This document shows, piece after piece, positions 18,649 through 27,501 of a DNA stretch of 64,000 nucleotides (the first letter of the stretch is position 1; every line of letters starts with the position of its first letter). The notes beneath the pieces are model-generated. The model was not told the DNA's origin. It saw only the letters and a list, made by a program, of their open reading frames with translations, and ran no database searches. Both the position numbers and the translations under genes were made by a program. The stretch comes from Leptospira bandrabouensis (GTDB lineage Bacteria; Spirochaetota; Leptospiria; Leptospirales; Leptospiraceae), in NCBI RefSeq assembly GCF_004770905.1, contig NZ_RQHT01000014.1:372001-436000 (forward strand), given 5' to 3'.

Positions 18649-20790
18649 TTACCGAACTTCAAATAAAGAAAGAGATAAAACTTTATCATCTCTATCTTTT
18701 ACTTGCAAACGATATTCTCCCTTCTTTGGTTCCCAGAGGTAAGGCCCTCCGGCAGAGCCAATCTTTTCATCGTTTAAATAATAAGAATACGAAACATCGT
18801 AAGAACTGAATGTAAAGAGGATTTTTTGGCGACCTAAAGGAATATCTGGATCCAATGCAAAGATACTTCCATTCACTGGCGTAAGGATCCTTGTTGTCTT
18901 TGTCCTCTCTATCCTACTCTCCTTAGACGATGTAAAACTGGAATTTGAATCATCTGAACTTATCTCTTGAGGTGGATTTAGTTTAGAACCTAGTGATTCA
19001 TGAAGTAAATCCATAGTCTCTCGCCAAACAGGAGCGGCACCTGTAATTCCCGAAACATCTAACATCGGCGCTCCTGTGGGATTTCCTACCCAAACTCCTA
19101 CGGTATAAATTTCCGAATAACCGATACACCAATTGTCTCTCATATCTTGACTGGTTCCGGTTTTGACAGAAGTATAATAAGCAGTGGATAAAAAATTATC
19201 CCAACCGAATCCGAGTGACCTAGCTTCCCGATCAGAAAGGATTTCTGATACCAGATAACTAGTTTTAGGCGAAAATACCCTTCTTGGATTAATCAATTCA
19301 CTGGAAAGATCAAATATTAATTCGGAATACATTCCACCGTTGGCTAAGGTTCGGTAAGCATTTGTCAATTCTAGAAGTGTGATGTCTGCTGTTCCGAGAG
19401 CCAAAGATGGGCCGTAAAACTCTGAATAACGGAGACCAGTGATTCCGAGTCTTTCTAATACCAAAATGAACTCGTTAATATCGAGAAAAGACAATGAACG
19501 GATGGCCGGAATATTTAAGGACGAACCAAGGCTTTCGCGAACCGTAACATTTCCCTTATAGGATTTATCATAGTTTAACGGCCGATAGATTCCTTGGTAA
19601 ACAGGAATTCCCACAGGAGAATCGGAAAGAATCGAATCGGGATTAAGTTTATTTTCTTCGAAGTTTTGTGCATAGACAAATGGTTTTAAAGTGGAACCCA
19701 CTTGTCTTTTACTGCGAATGAGATCCAGTTTGGAGACTGAACTTTCTTCCCCAATATTAGGAACATAAACCAATACTTGGCCTGTGCGATTCTCGATCAC
19801 AATCACAGCCCCATCTTTTACATTTTTGTCGGTCAGTGTTTTTACATTTCGTTTTAGGAGCTCTTCCACTTTTCTTTGGAAGGTTAAAGACAATGATGAG
19901 TTCACTTGTGAATTGTAATGAACCTGCTCTTTATTTTTTTCCGCAAAGGAAACATCCAAAATGGTTTTTGTATAAAGCGGAACAAAGGATGGGTATTGGG
20001 GATAATCTAAATTTCGAAATAAACTTTCCCTAACAAATTGGGAGATAGATTCACAGTCACTGGCACCATCTTTTTCTTTTTTAAGTAAACAAACTCGTTT
20101 GATGACTTTTTCAATAGAACTTTGAGGTGAACGAATGAGGGCCGCGAGTAAATAAGCTTCGTTAGGTGTAAGAGCATCAGGAGATTTCCGAAAGAGCCCT
20201 TTACTTGCAGAGGTAATTCCTTTTAACTCTCCTCTGAAATAAATCAAATTGATATAAGCTTCAAAAATTTCTTCTTTAGACCAAGTTTCCTCTAACTCCA
20301 CTGCCCTTTGGATTTGTTTTAATTTTTGAAAGATTGTTTTTCGTTTGGATGCAGAGGATTTTAGTTCTGGATCCAAAAGGGAAACAAGTTGCATGGTAAT
20401 CGTCGATCCACCTCGTAACGTTTGTCCTTTTAAATTCCCTAAGAAAGAAGAAACAAGTGCATTGGAATCGATACCTGTATGTTCAAAGAAACGTTTGTCT
20501 TCTGCATGAATCACAGAATCGATTAAGAACTTAGGAAGTTTTTCATAATCGGTCCATTCTTCTGACCGGTAATCCTTTCGGATTCGGTATCTTTGGATGA
20601 GTTCCCCACTCCTATCAAACACTTGTATGTCGGAAGGATGGTATTGTGATTTTACTTCTTGGTAAGTTGGTAAAGCACCCAGGGAATAATTACAAAAAAA
20701 GATTCCAATGATAAATATAAATTGGGGGAAAAACTTACCAGTGAAAGGCAAATTAAACTTTGTTTTTTTATGATTGGGAAGTCTCGACAT
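18649..20790 (-). CDS. pbpC: penicillin-binding protein 1C
   Basis: This 713-residue class A PBP has a membrane anchor at about residues 22-40 and a GT51 glycosyltransferase domain with catalytic Glu97 in HAEDKRFFEH and GGSTITMQLV. The transpeptidase domain has the SxxK motif in GSTLKPFVYA, SLN in SSLNIPA and KTGT in VKTGTSQD. A C-terminal segment after residue 620 matches the BiPBP_C beta domain typical of PbpC. It polymerises glycan strands at the inner membrane; the transpeptidase motifs look intact. The start lies inside the end of rsmD (23-base overlap). Confidence 0.93.
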   Translation of the reverse strand: MSRLPNHKKTKFNLPFTGKFFPQFIFIIGIFFCNYSLGALPTYQEVKSQYHPSDIQVFDRSGELIQRYRIRKDYRSEEWTDYEKLPKFLIDSVIHAEDKRFFEHTGIDSNALVSSFLGNLKGQTLRGGSTITMQLVSLLDPELKSSASKRKTIFQKLKQIQRAVELEETWSKEEIFEAYINLIYFRGELKGITSASKGLFRKSPDALTPNEAYLLAALIRSPQSSIEKVIKRVCLLKKEKDGASDCESISQFVRESLFRNLDYPQYPSFVPLYTKTILDVSFAEKNKEQVHYNSQVNSSLSLTFQRKVEELLKRNVKTLTDKNVKDGAVIVIENRTGQVLVYVPNIGEESSVSKLDLIRSKRQVGSTLKPFVYAQNFEENKLNPDSILSDSPVGIPVYQGIYRPLNYDKSYKGNVTVRESLGSSLNIPAIRSLSFLDINEFILVLERLGITGLRYSEFYGPSLALGTADITLLELTNAYRTLANGGMYSELIFDLSSELINPRRVFSPKTSYLVSEILSDREARSLGFGWDNFLSTAYYTSVKTGTSQDMRDNWCIGYSEIYTVGVWVGNPTGAPMLDVSGITGAAPVWRETMDLLHESLGSKLNPPQEISSDDSNSSFTSSKESRIERTKTTRILTPVNGSIFALDPDIPLGRQKILFTFSSYDVSYSYYLNDEKIGSAGGPYLWEPKKGEYRLQVKDRDDKVLSLSLFEVR

Positions 20791-21382
20791 TTTCGAAACC
20801 AGTTTCTATGATAAAATGACTACCATACTCTCTTACTTTATGAGGAACTTCTGACCAAATTTTATCGATTGGTTGGTGTTCTGGGATTTGGCATAAAATT
20901 AGGAATGGTTTTTGTAAAGATAAACAAAAAGCATATAAACTTTCTAACATTTCTTTCATTCGAGTAGGAGTTTCCGACCAATACGTGTAAGGTGGATCCA
21001 AATAAAAGATATAAGCTGATTCTTCTCCCAATTCCCACTTTAATGCGTGTTTGGTTGCATCTTTCCTAAATAATTGTACATTGGTGAGGCCACGAAAAAG
21101 AGAATGAAGTTGGCGGAAACGAGTTTGGTCTAATTCATAGGTGAGTAGTCTTTTTACTGAAAGGCTATAAGCTTCCGCAGAAATTTGTCCACTGCCAGCA
21201 AAATAATCACAAAACAAAACAGAATCAAAACTAAGACCCCAAGAAAGCAGGCGAGAATCCATAAGGGAAAAAATAGCTTTTTTGACGAGGCTATTGGTAA
21301 AATTTAAATGTCCAGAAACATCGGGTGGGGTTGGAATTTCTTTTCCTTTCCACTTTCCTTGTGTTATACGTAATCCTTTCAT
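20768..21382 (-). CDS. rsmD: 16S rRNA (guanine966-N2)-methyltransferase RsmD
   Basis: The 204-residue protein starts with LRITQGKWKGKEI, as RsmD does, and has the SAM motif DYFAGSGQISAEA near residue 58. LDPPYTYW near residue 130 is the catalytic DPPY loop of N2/N6 methyltransferases. The usual RPTTDRVREA helix is changed to FTNSLVKKAIFSLMD, a divergent version. It methylates G966 of 16S rRNA. It lies directly after a TPR-like gene and overlaps pbpC. Confidence 0.88.
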   Translation of the reverse strand: MKGLRITQGKWKGKEIPTPPDVSGHLNFTNSLVKKAIFSLMDSRLLSWGLSFDSVLFCDYFAGSGQISAEAYSLSVKRLLTYELDQTRFRQLHSLFRGLTNVQLFRKDATKHALKWELGEESAYIFYLDPPYTYWSETPTRMKEMLESLYAFCLSLQKPFLILCQIPEHQPIDKIWSEVPHKVREYGSHFIIETGFENVETSQS

Positions 21383-21910
21383 TTATTTACCTGAGGATTT
21401 AATCTCTTCTAGCTGTGATAACACGTGTTTGGAGGGAGAGTTTGATTCAATTTCAGAAAATACTTTTTTTGCTTCTGATTCATTTTTTAGATTCATAAGA
21501 CCAAGTCCGTATAAAAGAAGCGCATCATTGTACTTGGGGCTTGTTTTTCCAAATTTTTGGAAATCTTTTCCCCATTCAATGAGTAAATCTGACTCACCAA
21601 ACACAAGAGCGCGTTCCATAAACAAATAGATTGCGTTCCAATAGTGAACCGATGATCGAAAGTTAGGTGGAACATCACGAACCACCTTAGCCTTAAGTTG
21701 TGCCCAATTTTCTTCTGTAGAAACATAAAGGAAAAAAATCCGAGGATCCTTCTCATTCTCAGGTCCGTTTAAGTATTGTAGGGACCCTTTGGAAACAGTA
21801 GCGTAATTTCCTTTTTTAAATTCGGCATAGAGGGTTGAAAAACCTGAGGTTTCTCCCCAAAGGAACGAAGGCAGAATTAAAAAACCAAAAATATACTGAA
21901 AATAAGACAA
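21383..21910 (-). CDS. small exported TPR-like protein
   Basis: The 175-residue product starts with a signal peptide (MSYFQYIFGFLILPSFLWG, cleaved before ETS). The mature part is all-helical with repeat-like pairs: FSTLYAEFKKGNYATV near residue 25 and ALLLYGLGLMNLKNESEAKKVF near 130 match the TPR pattern. It probably lies in the periplasm as a small adaptor. Its stop codon abuts the rsmD start codon. No more specific name can be supported. Confidence 0.7.
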   Translation of the reverse strand: MSYFQYIFGFLILPSFLWGETSGFSTLYAEFKKGNYATVSKGSLQYLNGPENEKDPRIFFLYVSTEENWAQLKAKVVRDVPPNFRSSVHYWNAIYLFMERALVFGESDLLIEWGKDFQKFGKTSPKYNDALLLYGLGLMNLKNESEAKKVFSEIESNSPSKHVLSQLEEIKSSGK

Positions 21911-21911
21911 A

Positions 21912-22091
21912 TTACAGTTCGGTGATATTCGAAGATCCGCACATAGGGCAGATCAATTCCCATGAATCGAGGTATTCGTCCTCCCCTTCGGCTTCCCAAC
22001 GGTGGTCACAATCCTCACAAGCATATGTTACGACGTCTTCGTTGAGGCTATCTGCATCGAATTCGTCATCATCTAAAAAGTCATCTTCCAT
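21912..22091 (-). CDS. 59-residue acidic zinc-ribbon protein
   Basis: A short gene reads MEDDFLDDDEFDADSLN at the N-terminus, CEDCDHRWEAEGEDEY in the middle and CPMCGSSNITEL at the end. The two CxxC pairs, at Cys25/Cys28 and Cys48/Cys51, are the knuckles of a zinc ribbon like those of FmdB-type or rubredoxin-like small proteins. The first 20 residues are almost all acidic. GGAAGGGT precedes the ATG. The stop lies one base before the TPR-like gene, so it heads the rsmD-pbpC operon. Role unknown; nucleic-acid or protein contact is a guess. Confidence 0.8.
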   Translation of the reverse strand: MEDDFLDDDEFDADSLNEDVVTYACEDCDHRWEAEGEDEYLDSWELICPMCGSSNITEL

Positions 22092-22161
22092 ACCCTTCCC
22101 ACTAAATCACAAAGAAAAAGCCGTGTCAAGTGGGGAGGGCAAAAAAAAATGGGAACCAACG

Positions 22162-23178
22162 ATGGCGATTTACTCCCGGTACGAACCGCACAGAAAAAAG
22201 AAATCAAAGACACCGCTATTTCTATTGGTTTTAGCGCTTGGTCTGTCCATGTTAGGGTTTACCTATAGAAAAGAAATTTATTTTCTTTTTGCAAAAGACC
22301 AAAGTGTCAGAGCAGAAAAAACCAAAGAAAAAACAATCGAACTCTGGAAATCAGGAAATCTCAAAGAAAAAGATATAGAAGATTTCCAATCCATTGCCAC
22401 TACCTATTCAGAAAAAGATCCAACCGATCCTGTTGCCTTTCATTTGATCGCAAGGAGTTTGTATTGGAACCTATACCGAATCGGAATTTATTTTGACCAC
22501 GATAGTTTAATTTTGCACTTAGGATCCGAGTTTAAAGACTTCATTGGATCTTCTGTTCTTGCAGATTCCACTTTGGATTCGATCTTTTGGAATGCAAGGA
22601 CCGCCGAGTCTTTTTCCTCTTCCCCATTTTCCGATTGGGAAAATAACAAAGTATTGTTGTTTTTAGGGGAAACACACCGCCAAGTCAAACGGCCGCAAGT
22701 TTTGATTAACGAATACGGAAATTTGGATCGTTCTAAACTTTCTCCCGAGTTCCAAACTGTTTATATTTGGTTACTCACCTTCAATACTATGTTAGCTGGT
22801 GATGCCACAGGCCTTGATAAACTTATTACCATAACGAAAGACCCAACTTACAAAGCGGGAATCCAATTCACTCCAAGAGAAGAAAATTTTTTACGAGGAC
22901 TTGGAAAGTTTTATAAAAAAGATTATGTAGGTGCATTGTCTCTACTGAGGCAAGCCAAGTCCAATAACCCGGACAGAATCACAGAAACTTCCATCATCAC
23001 CGAAGCTACAATCTTTCACTTACAAAACCTTTCTCAAAAAGGTATCGATCTATTAGAAGAGTTTTATCTTTCTTCAGGCAAAAAAAATCCAGAGATCCCA
23101 CTTCTTGTGGCTAAAATGGTTTCGGAAAAACCAGGAACCAAAACCAAATTGGATTTAACACCGGATAAAATAGAATGA
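22162..23178 (+). CDS. membrane-anchored TPR-like protein
   Basis: I chose the ATG at 22162 because it begins MAIYSRYEPHRKKKSK, a basic cytoplasmic tail, followed by a single membrane helix at about residues 17-36. Reading frame continues upstream to 21835, but that part lies over the opposite-strand genes and is Ser-rich without domain character. The 338-residue product is helical, with TPR-like segments (AFHLIARSLYWNLY; FYKKDYVGALSLLRQA; ATIFHLQNLSQKGIDLLEE). It probably projects into the periplasm. The following lipoprotein gene overlaps by 4 bases. Confidence 0.75.
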   Translation: MAIYSRYEPHRKKKSKTPLFLLVLALGLSMLGFTYRKEIYFLFAKDQSVRAEKTKEKTIELWKSGNLKEKDIEDFQSIATTYSEKDPTDPVAFHLIARSLYWNLYRIGIYFDHDSLILHLGSEFKDFIGSSVLADSTLDSIFWNARTAESFSSSPFSDWENNKVLLFLGETHRQVKRPQVLINEYGNLDRSKLSPEFQTVYIWLLTFNTMLAGDATGLDKLITITKDPTYKAGIQFTPREENFLRGLGKFYKKDYVGALSLLRQAKSNNPDRITETSIITEATIFHLQNLSQKGIDLLEEFYLSSGKKNPEIPLLVAKMVSEKPGTKTKLDLTPDKIE

Positions 23179-23591
23179 AAGTTTCCCTTTTTACATTTTC
23201 CAATTTTTTTTCTAAATCTCAAACAATGCAGCTAACGGTCGCTATTTTATTTTTTGGTCTTTCATCTATTTTCTTTTCCAACTGCGGATTGTTTTATAAA
23301 GGAGTTCCCAAAGCAGGTGAATTCTGTTATGTGCTCGTCAAACCACCAGAATGTTTGTATGTAGAATTTGAATCCAAAAAACTAATTTGGAAAGATGTAG
23401 AATATATATTAGAAGAAAAACTCCGGATGGATTATTTTTTTAAATCCAATGGAGAATTGTATGAACTCACAGTTTCCACTGTCAATCGAGTGGAAATAAA
23501 AAATTTAACTACAAAAAACTTCAATCAATTCTATATGAGAAAAAAAGATAAGTTTGTAGAAATTCCAGCACAGGGCGCCAAACATGAGTAA
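23175..23591 (+). CDS. small predicted lipoprotein
   Basis: The 138-residue product has a hydrophobic N-terminus ending in FFSNCGLFYKG. Cys is preceded by Asn, a pattern common in Leptospira lipoproteins. Two starts are possible: ATG 23175, which overlaps the upstream gene by 4 bases, or ATG 23226 (MQLTVAIL), which gives a more ordinary signal peptide. The mature part holds two Cys about 11 residues apart (EFCYVLVKPPECLYVEF) that may pair. It overlaps the sufE start by 8 bases. Function unknown. Confidence 0.75.
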   Translation: MKVSLFTFSNFFSKSQTMQLTVAILFFGLSSIFFSNCGLFYKGVPKAGEFCYVLVKPPECLYVEFESKKLIWKDVEYILEEKLRMDYFFKSNGELYELTVSTVNRVEIKNLTTKNFNQFYMRKKDKFVEIPAQGAKHE

Positions 23592-23997
23592 GTCGATTGA
23601 AGAAATTCAAAAAGAAATCATAGCGGAGTTTTCTGATCTAACCGACTGGGAAGAAAAATTCCAATACCTAATCGAGTTGGGTGAAGAACTTCCCCCCTAT
23701 CCCGATGAAAAACGAACAGAAGAATATATAGTCCCTGGTTGCCAATCTCGAGTTTGGGTAGCACCAAAATTGGAAGCCGGAAGATTGGAGTTCGATGCGG
23801 ATAGTGACACAGCTCTCACAAAAGGTCTAATCGCCATTTTAATACGCGTGTTTTCAGGACAATCTCCCAAAGATATAGCGGATGCCTCACTAGGTTTTAT
23901 TGAAGAAGTAGGTCTTGCAAAGTTTCTTTCTATCTCACGAAGGAACGGACTTTTTTCTATGGTACAAAAACTAAAAGGATACGCAGAAAAAGCGTAA
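23584..23997 (+). CDS. sufE: SufE family Fe-S assembly sulfur acceptor
   Basis: The 137-residue protein matches SufE in length and motifs. LTDWEEKFQYLIELG opens the domain. The sulfur-accepting Cys53 lies in VPGCQSRVW. SFGF-equivalent IEEVGLAKFLSISRRNG closes it. SufE takes persulfide from the cysteine desulfurase SufS and passes it to the Fe-S scaffold. No sufS or sufBCD is present in the window, so partners must lie elsewhere. The start overlaps the preceding lipoprotein gene by 8 bases. Confidence 0.95.
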   Translation: MSKSIEEIQKEIIAEFSDLTDWEEKFQYLIELGEELPPYPDEKRTEEYIVPGCQSRVWVAPKLEAGRLEFDADSDTALTKGLIAILIRVFSGQSPKDIADASLGFIEEVGLAKFLSISRRNGLFSMVQKLKGYAEKA

Positions 23998-24036
23998 CCA
24001 TTTTCTTTTTTCCTTTTCAAACGATAAAGACTCGCA

Positions 24037-24071
24037 TAGAATTCTGAAACGAATCTGAATCAGGAATTCTA
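24037..24071 (+). promoter_or_regulatory. inverted repeat covering the ribosome site of the serine hydrolase
   Basis: TAGAATTCTGA and TCAGGAATTCTA are near-perfect inverted repeats (one bulged G) separated by 12 bases. The right arm contains AGGA, the only plausible Shine-Dalgarno sequence, and ends on the A of the start codon at 24071. If folded in RNA, the hairpin would hide the ribosome site. As DNA it could also be an operator. No ligand or regulator is suggested by the sequence. Confidence 0.45.
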
Positions 24072-25252
24072 TGAAACGAAGTTTTATCTTTTTACTGTTA
24101 TTAACCTTTGTACATTGTGGCAAAGACCTCTCCCCTTTTGGCGGTGAACCAGAAATAACCACATTAAAACCCCGATTGAAACCAGAGTGGCCAAACCCCA
24201 ACTGGAAAGTTGTCTCACCTGAATCCGTAGGAGTATCTTCCAGCAAACTTGGATTAGTGGAAGAATATGCTTTCACAAGAACCGGGGATGAAACCGATCG
24301 CAAAGGAAGGCGAACCGATGCATTGGTGATTTTAAGAAATGGAAAACTCATTTATGAAAAATATGCGAGAAACTTTTCCGAAGATAAAATTCATTTAACT
24401 TGGTCAGTTTCTAAAAGTATTTTACAAACCATGTATGGAATTGCTGTCAAAGAGGGTCTTGTTAAGTTAGACGATCCCGGTTATTACCATTACGAACCAT
24501 TGAGTCGCGATGAAGCACATAAAAAAATTACGATTAGGCACCTACTCAATATGTCATCTGGTCTTGCTGCCGAAGAAGGATATGAAAGTGGCCCCTTAAA
24601 ATCATCTGTGATCGCCATGTTGTATACTAGAGGCCGTAAAGACATGGGAGCCTTCTGTGCAGGCCTTCCTCTCCGTGCAGAACCAGGAACCCAAGTTTAC
24701 TATTCCAGTTGTGATACCAATATCCTCTCTGCCATTCTCAAAAAAGTATATGGTGCCGAAGAATACGACAAACTTCCCTTTGAAAAAATATTCAAACCTC
24801 TTGGGATTACAAACGTAACTTTTGAACGAGATGGATCGGGAACTTATGTTGGTTCCTCTTATCTTTATATGACTGCCAAAGACTTAGCTAAAATTGGTTA
24901 TTTATATTTAAACGATGGTGTTTGGAACGGCGAACGTTTGTTACCTGAAGGTTGGGTGCAGTTTACAAGAACTCCTGCCCCTGGATATAAAACCACACCA
25001 TATTCCGAGGATTTAGACCAAGACAATTATACAGCCCACTGGTATGCCAATACAGGTGTCCCCGAAAGAGGAGTTCACGAACCTTGGCCCGATGCCCCAA
25101 AAGATACCTTTGCAGGCCTTGGACACTGGGGACAGATGTTGTATGTAATTCCAAGCCTTGATTTAATCATTGTTCGGTTTGGTGATGATCGCGAAAAAGC
25201 GTTTATCAAAAATGATTTTTTAAAATTTGTGAAAGAGTCGGTAATTCGGTAA
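24071..25252 (+). CDS. lipoprotein serine hydrolase, beta-lactamase class C/EstB fold
   Basis: The 393-residue protein begins MKRSFIFLLLLTFVHCGKD, a probable lipoprotein signal with Cys16. The SxxK motif is Ser112-Val-Ser-Lys115 in TWSVSKSIL. IRHLLNMSSGL is the typical following helix. YYSSCDTN supplies the Tyr of the YxN-like motif, and GLGHWGQM near the C-terminus replaces the KTG-like triad. The family (COG1680) includes esterases, D-amino-acid peptidases and beta-lactamases, and the sequence does not decide between them. It would act in the periplasm or at the surface. Confidence 0.87.
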   Translation: MKRSFIFLLLLTFVHCGKDLSPFGGEPEITTLKPRLKPEWPNPNWKVVSPESVGVSSSKLGLVEEYAFTRTGDETDRKGRRTDALVILRNGKLIYEKYARNFSEDKIHLTWSVSKSILQTMYGIAVKEGLVKLDDPGYYHYEPLSRDEAHKKITIRHLLNMSSGLAAEEGYESGPLKSSVIAMLYTRGRKDMGAFCAGLPLRAEPGTQVYYSSCDTNILSAILKKVYGAEEYDKLPFEKIFKPLGITNVTFERDGSGTYVGSSYLYMTAKDLAKIGYLYLNDGVWNGERLLPEGWVQFTRTPAPGYKTTPYSEDLDQDNYTAHWYANTGVPERGVHEPWPDAPKDTFAGLGHWGQMLYVIPSLDLIIVRFGDDREKAFIKNDFLKFVKESVIR

Positions 25253-25256
25253 TCTT

Positions 25257-25568
25257 ATGAAAAGAAAAATTTCTGTGATCCTATCATTGTTGTTTTTATT
25301 TATTTTGTTTTGGTCGCAGTGGAACTGGAAACATCTATCTAGTTTCCCATCCATTATCTCTAGTTTTTATTCCAAAGAATATTGTAGTTGTTACTTTGTG
25401 ATGCAACTTTCCGAAGAACAGTGCCATGACTTTGCTCGCCAGTGGGTTCCTATTAGCGAATTCAAATTAGACAAAGAAAATATGTCTGTGACTGTGAAGG
25501 GACTAGGACGAACCAATACAGCCAAATTCCATTCTAAAGAATACGGTTGTACTCTTGTGACAGAATAA
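25257..25568 (+). CDS. small membrane-anchored or exported cysteine-rich protein
   Basis: The 103-residue product starts with a basic MKRKIS and a hydrophobic helix to about residue 22. The rest has four cysteines, CSCYFVMQLSEEQC and a lone C near the end (GCTLVTE). Four bases separate it from the serine hydrolase stop, so it is probably its operon partner. It converges on the TonB-like gene with only 8 bases between stops. No family recognised. Confidence 0.65.
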   Translation: MKRKISVILSLLFLFILFWSQWNWKHLSSFPSIISSFYSKEYCSCYFVMQLSEEQCHDFARQWVPISEFKLDKENMSVTVKGLGRTNTAKFHSKEYGCTLVTE

Positions 25569-25576
25569 AGTAAACG

Positions 25577-26494
25577 CTAACGATAATATCTCATTCCAGG
25601 AAAGATGAAGTTGATTCCAAAGATAAGTCCTTTGGCTTTGACTTCTTCTGGAACGGGACCAAAATTTTGTCCTCGGATCGAATCCATACAAGCTTGGTCT
25701 ACCACCACTTGGCCTTGTGAGGTCACCAAACGGACATCCAAAACTTGACCTTGTTCGCTTAACATAAATAAAACTTTGGTTTCCCCTTCTTTGATTCCCT
25801 CTCTTGCCACTACACCTGCCATATCGCGGTAAGCATAGTTTCCACCACCTGGCGGGGCAAAAGATTCCTCAATTCGTTTTAACATGTTTTTGAAATAATA
25901 ATAACCTGCTAATTGTTTGGTGGGAATTGTCAGGGCTTTGGCTCCGTCCCATCGGAACAAAAAGTCTTGTTGGAACCTATAGTTAAAAGGAATTTTTGTC
26001 ATTTGTCCGGAACTTGCTGACTGGTTCGGACTTTCTTCGGCATTGGAATTAGTTTTAGGATCGGCTTTAAAAATCCCTACTTCAAAAAGTTCTTCTTCTT
26101 TGGATTGTTCTGATTTGGGTTGGGCTTTACTTGGAGTGGAAGCAGAACTTCCCATAATGAATTCACGAAATTGTGTGAGAGTATGAAATCCTTGTTTTTC
26201 AGTGAGACCACCGCCACCCGACGAATCCTTGTTAGAGAGAGCTTTGTATTCATCTTTTTTGTCTGGGTTGATGAACTGTTGTTCTACAAGAACTTCGTAA
26301 ATTTTTTCCTGTTCTTTGGGTCCTAACATTTCTGCGGCTTGTTCTTCCGCCAACATTTTCCAAAGCATATTTCGTGTGATGAGATGAGCGAGCACAAAGG
26401 AAGCGATAAGGATAACAAAGGTGAAGGCAAAGAAAAGCCTTCGTTCCCCTTCTTCCTTTTCAGGTAACCGGAAATCAAAAGAGAGTTGGGCCAT
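25577..26494 (-). CDS. TonB-like energy-transducer protein
   Basis: I start at ATG 26494 ([19 protein letters not shown]), which puts one membrane helix at about residues 21-42 after a short cytoplasmic tail, as in TonB. The 305-residue product has a long linker of Ser, Gly, Gln, Glu and Pro. A C-terminal segment ([51 protein letters not shown]) matches the TonB_C fold pattern. The start overlaps the end of ruvB by 20 bases. No exbB/exbD lies in the window. It could energise the TonB receptor at 51688 or serve as a diverged TonB-box paralogue. Confidence 0.75.
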   Translation of the reverse strand: MAQLSFDFRLPEKEEGERRLFFAFTFVILIASFVLAHLITRNMLWKMLAEEQAAEMLGPKEQEKIYEVLVEQQFINPDKKDEYKALSNKDSSGGGGLTEKQGFHTLTQFREFIMGSSASTPSKAQPKSEQSKEEELFEVGIFKADPKTNSNAEESPNQSASSGQMTKIPFNYRFQQDFLFRWDGAKALTIPTKQLAGYYYFKNMLKRIEESFAPPGGGNYAYRDMAGVVAREGIKEGETKVLFMLSEQGQVLDVRLVTSQGQVVVDQACMDSIRGQNFGPVPEEVKAKGLIFGINFIFPGMRYYR

Positions 26495-27500
26495 TTTCGC
26501 GATTTTCCCCGATATTTCCAGTATACACAATTCCCAAATGTTCGTAAGCCTTTTTCGTGGCCACACGCCCTTGTGGTGTCCGGTCAATGAGACCTACTCG
26601 GACAAGAAATGGTTCGTAGGTATCTTCTAAAGTGCGTTCTTCTTCCCCGAGAACCACAGCGATGGGTTTGATTCCCACAGGCCCACCACCATAACGATGG
26701 ATGAGGATGTCCAAAATTTGGCGATCGACGGCGTCGAGGCCCAAATGATCCACACCCATCCTTTCAAACGCAAACTTACAAGTTTCTAAACTCACAGAGG
26801 TTTCATTGCGAACTTCGGCAAAGTCCCGAACACGTTTCAAAAGATGATTGGCAATCCTGGGAGTTTTGCGGCTTCGTTTTCCAATCTCCAAAGCCACCCC
26901 ATCGCCCAGAGAAACACCCAGCAGTTTTGCCGAACGATCCACGATGATTTGCATTTCCCCATCGGTATAAAAATCCAGTTTGAGGTGGATTCCAAACCTT
27001 GTTTTCAATGGTTCACTCACAAGCCCAGAACGTGTCGTGGCACCAACGAGGGTAAAGGGTTGGAGTTGGATCTGGAGGGCATTGGCAGTGACTCCTTCGC
27101 CCACCACAAGGTCCACAAAGAAGTTCTCCATGGCAGGATAGAGTAACTCTTCCTGTTTTTTAATAAAACCGTGAATTTCGTCGATAAAGAGGACTTCGTT
27201 GGTTTTGAGTAAGGTTAAAAAACGAACAAGATCCGCACCCTTAGAGATAGCAGGAGCGGAAGTGGGAGTGAATGCCACGGCAAGTTCATTGGCAATGATA
27301 TTGGCCAAGGTGGTTTTACCAAGGCCTGGAGGACCGGAAATCAGAACATGGTCAAGGGGACTCTTTCGTTTCCGAGCCGCTTCCACATAAACCGAGAGAT
27401 TGGCTAGAACCTCTTTTTGACCTATAAATTCGGACAATTTAGTAGGGCGAAGGCTCGGTTCATCTTCGCCCGGTTGGATCCAATCTTCTCTTAAACTCAC
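26475..27500 (-). CDS. ruvB: Holliday junction branch-migration helicase RuvB
   Basis: The 341-residue AAA+ protein has Walker [10 protein letters not shown] at residues 56-64, Walker B LFIDEIHG, sensor 1 ATTRSG and the arginine-finger region EPLKTRFG. The C-terminal winged helix is present ([15 protein letters not shown]). It forms hexamers that drive branch migration with RuvA. ruvA and ruvC are not adjacent. It lies one base after htrA and overlaps the TonB-like gene. Confidence 0.97.
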   Translation of the reverse strand: MSLREDWIQPGEDEPSLRPTKLSEFIGQKEVLANLSVYVEAARKRKSPLDHVLISGPPGLGKTTLANIIANELAVAFTPTSAPAISKGADLVRFLTLLKTNEVLFIDEIHGFIKKQEELLYPAMENFFVDLVVGEGVTANALQIQLQPFTLVGATTRSGLVSEPLKTRFGIHLKLDFYTDGEMQIIVDRSAKLLGVSLGDGVALEIGKRSRKTPRIANHLLKRVRDFAEVRNETSVSLETCKFAFERMGVDHLGLDAVDRQILDILIHRYGGGPVGIKPIAVVLGEEERTLEDTYEPFLVRVGLIDRTPQGRVATKKAYEHLGIVYTGNIGENRENGPTLF

Positions 27501-27501
27501 C

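Noticed and set aside
21835..22161. Upstream extension of the membrane TPR-like gene
   Set aside because: The frame runs antisense over the TPR-like and zinc-ribbon genes, is Ser-rich and has no domain character.
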